Shown in pieces: positions 8,972 through 18,300 of a stretch of DNA of 57,135 nucleotides; the stretch's first letter is position 1; each line of letters begins with the position of its first letter. The position numbers and the translations under genes are program-made. The stretch lies in NCBI GenBank assembly GCA_002373755.1, contig DFJU01000069.1, positions 1-57,135 of the forward strand, in the 5' to 3' direction. Origin of the DNA: Bacteroidales bacterium UBA3663 (lineage in GTDB: Bacteria; Bacteroidota; Bacteroidia; Bacteroidales; UBA3663). The notes below the pieces were generated by a model, which saw only the letters and a list, made by a program, of their open reading frames with translations, was not told the DNA's origin and made no database searches.

Positions 8972-9406
8972 ATGAAAAATTTGGTTAATTTCAGTAAAAA
9001 CGACATAATTATGTTCTATAACTTTCTTTTCATATACGAGACTGAGATAAAGGGCAAAAAATATGAACAATTCAAGAACCGTTTTGGTCAAACGGAACTT
9101 GAGTATAAAAGATCAATACTGAGGAGTGTCGTTCATGTATTGAAAGAGAATCTTCAAAATATGCCTCCAACAGAGGGATTTGTATATATACCCAAAAGTC
9201 ATACAAAGATATTAGGTGTTCTTACACATTTGAGAAATTCAATTGCGCATGCATTGATACAATCAAAAGACGGATGTTATATAATTGAAGATTATTACAA
9301 TGGTAAGACAGCAATTGGAATGCTGAGAAAGCCTGTTGTCAAACATCTTATAGAAACCCTTATAGATGAATATTCTCGATATAATCAAAAAAAACAAAAC
9401 TTATGA
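8972..9406 (+). CDS. Small HEPN-like protein, possible partner of DUF2971
   Basis: A 144-residue, mostly helical, AT-rich protein. The segment LTHLRNSIAHALIQ near residue 90 contains R-N-S-I-A-H, matching the Rx4-6H motif of HEPN domains, many of which are RNases in toxin-antitoxin and defence systems. This is a motif-level match only; the rest (FLFIYETEIKGKKYEQF, LIETLIDEYSRYNQKK) is not a family I can name. It starts 17 bp after the DUF2971 stop, so the two are probably cotranscribed. Its stop codon overlaps the next gene's start as ATGA (9403-9406), which would allow translational coupling to the BspA-like gene. The ATG at 8972 was chosen over the GTG at 8963. Confidence 0.65.
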   Translation: MKNLVNFSKNDIIMFYNFLFIYETEIKGKKYEQFKNRFGQTELEYKRSILRSVVHVLKENLQNMPPTEGFVYIPKSHTKILGVLTHLRNSIAHALIQSKDGCYIIEDYYNGKTAIGMLRKPVVKHLIETLIDEYSRYNQKKQNL

Positions 9407-11838
9407 AACAAAAAATCAACTCATTATGGCTCGTGGCATTATTGATGCTCGCTTGCCAATCGCTGTCTGCTCATGATTTTGAAGTGGGCGGCATTTATTA
9501 CACCTATTTGTCGACAGCCGACAAGACCGTAAGTGTTTCCTTCAAAGGAACATCTTACAATCAATATTCCAATGAATATACTGGAAATGTCGTGATTCCA
9601 GCATCTGTCGCATATGATGGAACAGAGTATAGAGTAATAAGCATAGCCCATAATGCATTCCGTGGCTGCACGGGCCTGACGAACATTGAGATTCCGAACA
9701 GCGTGACGAGCATCGGAAGTTATGCTTTCTCTGGCTGCGGGCTGACGAGCGTAGTAATTCCGAACAGAGTGAGTGCCATTTGGAATAAAGCTTTCTCTGG
9801 TTGCCCCCTTAGATCGATATCTTTGCCATTTGTTGGCTTATCTAGGACGGATCAATCCCAGTCCCAGTATCCATTTGGATGGATATTCGGAGCTGGTGTT
9901 GAAACAAAGCAACACTACAAAAACTCTTATGGAGATTATCATGAAGAAACGTATAGTATACCATCCTCTTTGAAGACGGTGAAAATTACAGATAGTGAAA
10001 ATCTTCCAGAGTACGCATTTGAAAATTGTACGATGCTGACAAGTGTCGAGATAAACGTGACGAGCATCGGGGAGTCGGCATTTTCTTGCTGCACGGGCCT
10101 GACGAGCATCAAGATGTCAAACCGCGTGACGAGCATCGGAAGTTATGCATTCGAGAATTGCACGGGACTAACTAGTATCGAGATTCCAAACAGTATAACG
10201 AACATCGAAGAATACGTGTTTCGTGGTTGTTCTGGAATTAAAGATTTTGTTATTGAAGATGGAGCAACAACGCTTTCGCTTTCATTTCAATATTTGCCCC
10301 CTTCTTCGCTTGAAACGCTATATTTGGGCAGAAACTTGTCTTCTACACCATTTGCTTATATGAGTACGCTGACGAGTGTAACAATTGGCGACAGCGTGAC
10401 CAGCATCAATGCAAGAGCCTTTTACAAATCATTGACCGCCGATAATTCAACCGTAACCATTGGCAAGAATGTGACGGAAATCGGTGATTCTGCATTCTTT
10501 AATAGTAAGGGCACATTGACCATCAATAGCAATATAGACAACTTCCTGTCATCGGAAGAAGGCGGTTTCAGCGGTGCGAAGTTCAGCGAGATAGTTGTTG
10601 GCGATAGTGTCGAGAGAATCTGCAAATTCGCCTTTGCCGACATGACCAATCTGCGGAAGATAACCCTCGGACGCTCGGTGAACCGCATCTTGGGCAATGC
10701 CTTCTCGGGCTGCATCCATTTGACGGAAATGTACTGCCAGCCGACGACACCGCCGGCCTGTGCATCGACCGTATTTGACGAAGATACCTATCTGGATTGC
10801 ACCGTCTTCGTGCCAGACGAGAGCCTTGACAAATATCAGACAGCCAACGTCTGGCGGAACTTCTTCGACATGGACGTGAATCCCGATTTTAGGCCGGATT
10901 ACAAGCTCATCTACAGGATTGACGGCCGGATTTATCAGACGGTGCAGGTGGAAGAGGGGGCGACCATCACGCCTATCGAGGCTCCCGAACGAGAGGGTTA
11001 CACGTTCTTGGGATGGAGCGGCTTGCCCGACGACATGGTCATGCCCGACCACGACCTGTCGGTCATCGGCTCGTATGCGGAGACCATCACGGCCACGACA
11101 TTGGCCATTACCGACGGCGACGCGCTCAGCTTCCCGTTGGCCCATACCTACGAGAGCGTGACTTACACCCGCACGTTCGGCAACACCTCATGGCAGGCTC
11201 TATATGTGCCGTTCAGCATCCCGATTGAGACATTGGCCGAAAACGGATTGCAGGTGGCCGAACTGAACGACACGCACCAATGGGATTTCGACAGCGACGG
11301 CATTGCCGACAGCACCCGCGTGGAGTTCTTCACCATCACCTCGGGAAGTACATTGGCCAACCATCCCTATCTGATTCGCGCACAGGCGGTTGGAACCTGC
11401 AACTTTACGCTGGAGGATGTCGATGTTGAGGCCACGACGGAGTGCAGCATCGACTGTTCGACCACGCGGCAGCTGTTCACATTTACGGGAACTTATACGG
11501 GCGTGACGGGCGCAGAGATGTACAGCAACCGCTATTATGCGATGGCGGGCGGTGCGTTCCGCTATGCGGCCGATGCCACGGTCTCGCTCAAGCCGCAACG
11601 CTGGTACATGGGCATTGAGAACCGCGACGGCAGTGAGGTGACAGCCTATGCCGCAGCCATCCGTTTCTGCGTGGACGGCATCGAGGAGCTGGACAGTGCA
11701 TTGGACATAAACGGCACCATGGCCATCGGCCACCGCGCGGAGGATTGCTATTATGGCACGGACGGCATTCGTCGGACATTGGCCCCAACCCAACCGGGCA
11801 TCTACGTGCATCAGGGTAAGAAACTGTTAATCCGTTGA
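9403..11838 (+). CDS. BspA-like leucine-rich-repeat surface protein
   Basis: An 811-residue secreted protein, probably exposed at the cell surface and used in adhesion or host interaction. The signal peptide SLWLVALLMLACQSLSAHD covers about residues 7-25; the Cys in LMLACQS could be a lipobox, though it is not ideal. Residues about 60-460 are BspA-type repeats, such as GCTGLTNIEIPNSVTSIGSY and FENCTGLTSIEIP. Residues about 500-545 (YRIDGRIYQTVQVEEGATI, GYTFLGWSGLP) match the Listeria-Bacteroides beta-grasp repeat. A beta-rich domain of about 220 residues follows. The last residues, GIYVHQGKKLLIR, resemble the C-terminal tails of other secreted proteins here. The first kilobase is AT-rich and the rest GC-rich. 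The start overlaps the previous stop by 4 bp. Confidence 0.9.
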   Translation: MKQKINSLWLVALLMLACQSLSAHDFEVGGIYYTYLSTADKTVSVSFKGTSYNQYSNEYTGNVVIPASVAYDGTEYRVISIAHNAFRGCTGLTNIEIPNSVTSIGSYAFSGCGLTSVVIPNRVSAIWNKAFSGCPLRSISLPFVGLSRTDQSQSQYPFGWIFGAGVETKQHYKNSYGDYHEETYSIPSSLKTVKITDSENLPEYAFENCTMLTSVEINVTSIGESAFSCCTGLTSIKMSNRVTSIGSYAFENCTGLTSIEIPNSITNIEEYVFRGCSGIKDFVIEDGATTLSLSFQYLPPSSLETLYLGRNLSSTPFAYMSTLTSVTIGDSVTSINARAFYKSLTADNSTVTIGKNVTEIGDSAFFNSKGTLTINSNIDNFLSSEEGGFSGAKFSEIVVGDSVERICKFAFADMTNLRKITLGRSVNRILGNAFSGCIHLTEMYCQPTTPPACASTVFDEDTYLDCTVFVPDESLDKYQTANVWRNFFDMDVNPDFRPDYKLIYRIDGRIYQTVQVEEGATITPIEAPEREGYTFLGWSGLPDDMVMPDHDLSVIGSYAETITATTLAITDGDALSFPLAHTYESVTYTRTFGNTSWQALYVPFSIPIETLAENGLQVAELNDTHQWDFDSDGIADSTRVEFFTITSGSTLANHPYLIRAQAVGTCNFTLEDVDVEATTECSIDCSTTRQLFTFTGTYTGVTGAEMYSNRYYAMAGGAFRYAADATVSLKPQRWYMGIENRDGSEVTAYAAAIRFCVDGIEELDSALDINGTMAIGHRAEDCYYGTDGIRRTLAPTQPGIYVHQGKKLLIR

Positions 11839-11844
11839 AAGCCT

Positions 11845-12009
11845 ATGAAACGCAAGTATATCAAGCCGGAACTGCTTCTGGTTCCTGTCGAGGCATCGGC
11901 CGTCATCTGCTATTCGTATGGCGATGGTGAAGTGGGCGGCCCGACGCCCGTGTTCGATGCCGCACCCATGCGTCGCGGCGTGGATTGGGAAGAGTATGAA
12001 CGACATTGA
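11845..12009 (+). CDS. Small peptide of the YIKPE type, 54 residues
   Basis: A short frame starting 6 bp after the BspA stop: MKRKYIKPELLLVPVEASAV, then ICYSYGDGEVGG and a charged tail DWEEYERH. It has good local codon use (TCG, GCC, GGC), and a terminator comes 35 bp later. Short peptides beginning with (K)YIKP plus an alternating hydrophobic stretch are, from general knowledge, common and poorly described in Bacteroidales, often behind surface-protein genes. Its function is unknown. The close spacing suggests cotranscription with the BspA-like gene. Confidence 0.6.
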   Translation: MKRKYIKPELLLVPVEASAVICYSYGDGEVGGPTPVFDAAPMRRGVDWEEYERH

Positions 12010-12044
12010 GCGCCCCTCCCCTGTACGGAGCGGCTGACTTAAAG

Positions 12045-12089
12045 AAATCGCGTAGCGAAAGGGAAGACCTATGGCTACGCGATTTTTTT
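12045..12089. terminator. Bidirectional intrinsic terminator
   Basis: Perfect 12-bp arms AAATCGCGTAGC (12045-12056) and GCTACGCGATTT (12074-12085), with a 17-nt loop, end in a T run. On the minus strand the arm also ends in a short T stretch, so it can serve both the BspA/peptide unit and the convergent sprA gene. The rest of 12010-12314 holds only the palindrome at 12203. Confidence 0.85.
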
Positions 12090-12202
12090 CGTGTGCTGTC
12101 CAAAAGAATCGTATCGAGGTGACAGGCTCCACAAAACCGCACTGACCATCCAGAGGGGAGGGAAGCATAGACATGAAATGGCGTAGGTGTGTGGAAATAT
12201 GC

Positions 12203-12226
12203 AGAGACGTTTCATGAAACGTCTCT
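12203..12226. repeat. 24-bp perfect palindrome, copy 1
   Basis: A perfect palindrome whose arm is AGAGACGTTTCA. A 22-bp version of the same palindrome, also followed by TAC, occurs at 52142-52163. Both lie in intergenic DNA, which suggests a small dispersed palindromic (REP-like) element. Confidence 0.75.
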
Positions 12227-12314
12227 ACGGCAATCCGAAATGCGAATCGGACGTTGATGCCACAGTTTTTCTTGTGCGTGTATGGGAATTCGCTTTATTC
12301 GGTCAATTCGGTGA

Positions 12315-15300
12315 TTACCTCGTCAGCGAGAAGCTCAGCGTGAATCCGAAGTCGGTGTTGACCGTGGGGTAGGATGTCGAGATGAGCGGCTTGTTGATCT
12401 GCTTCTGCCAATAGAACTTGAAGTTCAGCATCTTGGAGAACTGGTAGTCGGCCGAGAAGTTGATGTTGACCGCCGTGTTGCCCGAAGTCGCCTCGCTGTA
12501 GGCATCTTCGATTTTGCGGAGGATGGCGACCTGGTTCTTCAGCGTGACGTCGAGTTTGGTGTTGAGGTCGTGGCTGACGTTCTTCTCCTTCGGGCTGGTG
12601 CTGGCCGGCCATCCCATCTTGGTGTTGAAGTTGGCAATCTTGTAGCCTGTGCCGAAGGTCATGTCCTTCGAGACGTTTTCGACCAACTGTGCCGACGACA
12701 TGTTAAGCGCAACCGATCGCGTCTGCTTGTATTCGACTCGGGCCGTGATGCCGCTAAGCAGAGTGGCGTTGAGGCCGACGAGCGGCGAGAAGTTTTCGGT
12801 GAGCGTCACGGTCGAGATGTTGAACTCTGACGACGGCACAGGCACATCGTTTGTCACATCGAGCGTGAAGCCCAGACCCTCCTCGTTTTCCGCGTAGTTG
12901 GTGTAGCTCGCGTAGCTGCCGATGGCATAGGTGCAGGTGTAGGCGTGGCTGAGGGTGAGCGTCTTGAACCACTCCGAGAGCTTTGGGAAGAGCTGCAGGA
13001 GGCCGTCGTAGTTCACCTTCCAGTTGGGCAATGCCTGCCACATCTGCGGGAAGGCCGTCAGCTTGACCGACGATGGCGATCCGCCGTTCATGTAGGCCGA
13101 GATGAAGGCCGGCACAAGCACGTCGCTGGTGTTGATGCGGCTGTCGCCCAGCACTCCGCTGTAGCGCATTCCGGCCTGCGTCGGATAGTCGGACATGAAG
13201 CCGCCGCGCGGGTAGTTCGTGCCTTCGTATTGTGCCAGCATACGGCTGTAGATTTCGGCGCGAGCGTTGACGAGATTCTGGAATGCGGTGCTGCTGTAGC
13301 CCTTCCTGCTGCGTGCGCCGCCGAAGCTCGACCCGAGTGCGATGGTCGTCATCTGGAACGAGCCCGACTTGGTGATTGCGAGGTCGTCGAACATGAATTG
13401 GTGGCTCTGCTTCTCGTTGTGTTTCCACGTGCCTGTCAGGTTGATTTTCAGGCCGGGCAGCGGTTCGATGGTTGCGCCGTAGCTCAGGTCGCGCGTCTCG
13501 CTATAGACGGCCGGCGTGGTGAGCGAGTCGTTGACAATTAGCCAGTTGTTGTCGATGGCCTTCTGCGTGAACTCCTCGCCGCCCTCGAATCCGAATGCGA
13601 AGCCCAAGCCCGGCGCGAGCGAGTTGCCCGAGTTGTTCTGGCCGAAGAAGTCGCCCGAATTGAGGCGGTAGCTGGGCAGGTAGGTGTCGAGCTTGTAGCG
13701 GTAGCTCACGTTGACGTTGCGCACCATCATGAGCAGGCGGGCGATGAACTGCGTCTGCTTGTACCACGATTCGTCGTCGAGCGGCTTGTCGGGTGCGATG
13801 CTGAGGCTCAGGCGGAGGCTGTCGGTGCCCTTGAAGCTGATGGTGTTGGCATCCTTGCGGCGCACCTTGAGGTCGATGGCCTTGCCCGTTTCGGCGTCCT
13901 TGGCCGTGATTATGAGGCGTTTGGTGTTCAGCTTGTGTTCGAGCGTGAAGGTCGAGTCGGGACGCAGTTCGATTTGCCGTTCAAACTTCTTCGTGTTCGA
14001 TTTCTTCTTGGCCGGAGCTGCCTTCTTGATGCCGTTTTTCGCATTTTTCGAGCTCTTGTTCGATTTGAATCGGTCGTTGGCCTTCTTCAGGAATTTCGAC
14101 TTGTTGTAGAGCGTTTCGAGGTTGAACTTCAGGTCGCCCTGCCAGCTGCCCTGGTTCTGAAGTGTGCCGCCCGTCTCGGTCTCGTCATCGACCACAGTGC
14201 CGCGTTGCCACTCGTAAGTGCCTTTGTATTTGAGCGATGCGGTGACCCAGTCGGTGTAGCTGATCTTGTTGATCGGGATGTTCCACGTCGCGTCGAACGT
14301 CTGGTTGTAATCGACCGGTGTGCCGAGTTTCCAGAGCTGCATGCTGATTGTGTCTTTCCATGCCTCGAATTCGTCGGGGTAGAGCGTCTTGTTGACCGGT
14401 GCGTCGGGCTCGTCGATGCGTGCGTTGGTGGCTGCGCTGAAGTTGAGCTTGATGGTCTTGGTCAGGTCCCATGCGATGGCCGTCTGACGCAGCCAAGTAA
14501 ATGTCTTCGAGTAGCTTACGGGGATGGTGTAGTCCGACTCGTAGGTCTCGACGTTGCGCAGCTGCTCCTCGTGGTAGGTGCGGTTCCAGTTGCTTGACAG
14601 GCTGATGCTGTTGGGCAGCCAGTTGAGCTGGAAGTCGCTCAGCAGCTTCTGTTTTTTCTTGTTCGATGCAGCCTTCGTCGCCTTCGGTTCGGGCTTCTTG
14701 TCCTTGTCCGATTTCTTGTCCGATGCGCCGCCCTTCTTGTCCGATTTCTTCTTGTCGTCGAACGGCTTCCACGGCGTGAAGTACGGGCTGTACTGGTAGT
14801 TGACCGATGCCTTGTAGCTGGCGTCGGTCTCGTATTCTGTGGTCGGGTCGTGCGCCTTCTTGCGGTTCTGTGCGTACGACATCGTCACGTTGGCCGGATC
14901 CCACGGCTTGGCCTTCTTCGACTTGACGTTGAACTTCACGCCGCTCAGCGACATCGAGTTGCTCTCTTCGACGGTCTGTGTGAGGGCTCGGATGGAGTCG
15001 CGCTGCCGTTCGGTGCTGTACGATTCGAGCGTCTCTTCGAGCAGCATGTCTTCGTTGTACGGGTCGTATTTCGGCGTCGAAACCGACTTGCTGCGGCTGT
15101 AGTAGAGCGGAGCCGACAGCTTGATCTGCTGCGGGAGCCATCGGCCGATGTCGGTCTGACCCGACATGTTGTACTGCCAGTCTTCGCTGAGCGAACGGTT
15201 GGCCGCGCTCTGTTCGATGCTGCCCCAGCCCACCGAGGTGTAGTTGCCCGATGCGTTGAACGTGGCAATGTCCGACACGCGCAATGTGGCACTTCCCGTC

Positions 15301-18300
15301 GCTGCCCAGCCGCCGCCCTCGTCGATGCCGCACATGCGCAGTTCGTTGACCCACACGTTGGCGCTGCGAGTGCCCTTGCCGTTGTTGCGCACGCCGATCA
15401 TGATGACCGACACCTCGCTCAGCGACGGGTTGCCGATCACGGTGAGCTTGTTGGCACGGTTGTCTTCGTCGTATTTGCTGTAGAGCGTGGTGTAGGTCAC
15501 CTCGCTCAGGTTGCCCTGTTTGGCCGTGTTGCGCTCCTTTTTCAACGTAGTCAGCTTGTCGAGTTCGAGGTCGATCATGTTCGATGCGGGCCAGACCTTC
15601 AGTCGGTCGGCCGTGCTGTTGTTGTTGTACGACCCCGCCGGAGTGAGCGTGAGCGGCACCTCATATTCGTAGTAGTTGTCCTTGTAGTCGGAGCCGAGGC
15701 GGATGAAGACGCTCAGTTCGTCGTCGCCCAGCTGGCTCTCGTTGTTGGGCGTCGCCTCGCCGTGCACGAATAGCTGGATGCTTTCGTACTGTCGCATGTC
15801 CATGCCCGAATTCTTATAGACGGCGACGGCGTCGTGCGGTTCGAGGTCGCTGACGGCCAGAGCGAGCGACTGCTCGTTGAGCTGCGTGGCGGTGCTCTGT
15901 CCGGGGTCCACTACGCGGTCAACGCCTGGAGGAAGCACGTAGTTGACGGGGTAGGAGCCGGCATTCTCTTCGATGTTGACGGTCGATGTCGCCAGCGTGC
16001 CCGACCCAGCCACGCTGTAGCCTCGGTCGGTGAGGCGGCTTGCTGTGTAGTTGCGCCAGTCGCTGCGCACCAGTTCGAGTGTGGCGAATCGGAGCGTCTG
16101 CTGCCGTTCCCAGCCGGTCATGTACATTCGCATGAAGCGTATCGACTTGAAGTTCTGGATGTTGCCCACCTTCTTGTCGTACTCCGAAATCGGAATCCGG
16201 AACTGATACCACTTGACTGTCTGCTGCTTGCCGTTGCGCAGTCTTACCGACGTCTCGCTGATGCTTGCGATGTGGTTGGAGCCTTCGGTGAGGTCTTCTG
16301 GACGCAGCGAGATGTGGTATTGGTAGTATCGCTCGTATTCGTTGAGCGTGTTGTCAACGTTGATGTCCTCCACGTCGGGACTTGAGGTTGCGGCAGTCGC
16401 GTAGCTCTCGCTGCTTTCGCTGCTGCTCTTGCTGTTGCCTTCGGTGCCGTTGTAGTGCTTGTAGCGGTCGATGATTGAGGTCTTGGCCTTGTCGAAGTCG
16501 GAGCCGCGGTAGTAGTGGAAGTTGTCGCCTGCGGGGTCGTTGATCGGCGAGAACGGGTCGCTCTGCCACTTTGCGAGCACGTCGGCATCGACCTTGCCGG
16601 CCACGGCCTCGCGGTAGTTGGCATAGGTCGGGAAGGTCTGTTCGTCGGTGTCCTTCAGTCCGTCGAAGCCGACATCCTGGTTGCTACGCGAGTTGGAGGT
16701 GTTGTCGAATGCATAGACGGTCGATGAACGGCGGCTGACGCGTCCCCAGACGGTCGATGTGGTGTAGAGCGTGTCGCCGTCGGCATCCAGTCCGTTCTCG
16801 AACGACTTCATGCCGTCCTTCAGGATGTCTTCGCTGATTTCGCCGAGGTTGAAGTAGAGGTCGCCGCCCTGATAGGCCGATGTGGTGTCGCCCGATGTGA
16901 TCTGCGGGTCCATCAGCCAGAATTCGATGTATTCGTAGTTGCCGTTCTCGAAGTTGGTTATGTCCATCTTGCGCATGATGCCGCCCCAGCGCGACGAGGG
17001 GTCGGAGAGTGAGCCGTCGGCCAGAATGTCGTCGCTGTTGAGGTTGTAGGGGCCGCGCTCGGTGGGGTAGAACGAGAGGTTGAGCACGTCGAGGATGCCC
17101 GTCTCGCCGTATGTCAGCTCCTTGTTGGGGTAGATTTCGTCGTAGTTGACCTGACGCACGCGGTGGTCGGAGAGCTGTTCGAGGTCGTTCTTGATGTGGC
17201 CGGGCGTGAGGCTCGACGACTGCGAGGTGAACAGGCGGTCGATGGTGTACCACGAGAGCAGGGCGCGGTTGCTGCCATAGGCAATGTCGTTGCTCAATGC
17301 GGCTTCGGGGAAGAGTGCGTCGTTGTCTTCATAGGGCGTCGAGGCCAGGTGCCAGTAGCGGGCCGACGAGATGTCGAGCGAGGTCTCGGAGTTCTCGAAG
17401 TCGTCCACATAGACGTAGCCCGCATCGCTGATCTGGTCGCTGTGGCCGGCCACGAGTTGCGCATATTCGCCTTGCAGCGCGATGTTCGACGGAGCGGTGG
17501 CCTTGACCCACGGAATCGAGCCGACGGCGTTGGTGAGCCACATGAAGTCCTTGTTCCACTTGAAGTTGAAGCCGTACATCGTGTTGTTGATCGGGATGTC
17601 GCTGCTCGTCACCTTTTTGGTGAGCGGCTTCTCGTGCAGGTTCAGGAGCGTTGCGCCGAACGAGATGTCTTTCGAGTATTCGTATTGCAGATCGACGCCC
17701 ATCATCGTCTTGCGCTGCATCGAGTAGTTGTCCTGGTCTTCGAGGCTGACGTTGACCGCCGTTCCGCTCTCGATGATGTTCTCGTTCAGGATGGTCACGA
17801 TGCCCATGTTGTAGTCAACGGTGTAGTCGCTGTTCTCGACCAGCGTAGCGCCGCCCGCCGTCACCACCACCGAACCGCGAGCCACGTTGGTCGCGCCGAG
17901 GTCGATTTCTGCGCCCGACGATGCGACATATTCGCCTTTCAGCCTGAACTTATTCTTTTCGGCCACCTGTTGGGCTGCGGTCAATGTGCTGTCGTAGAGT
18001 TCCTGGTAGCAGTATTTGTCGGCCAATGCCTCACTGTCGAGTTTCTTGGCCAGATGGCTGCCGAACGGTTCGACCACTGGGAAGATGATTCGTCCCGTCG
18101 AGGCGTTGACCGTATAGCCCGCAACCCAGTCGAACTGGCCGTCGGAGTGGCTCTCGCTGTTGGCGTTCAGACGGTCGAGGTTCATCACCTTGATGAGCAG
18201 CTGTTGGGCGATGGCTCCCTCGTTGATGAAGTTGGTATAGACGCCCACGGTGTCGCTCATGTATTGCACCTGCATGGTGAAGCTGCTCTGCTGTAAGTTG

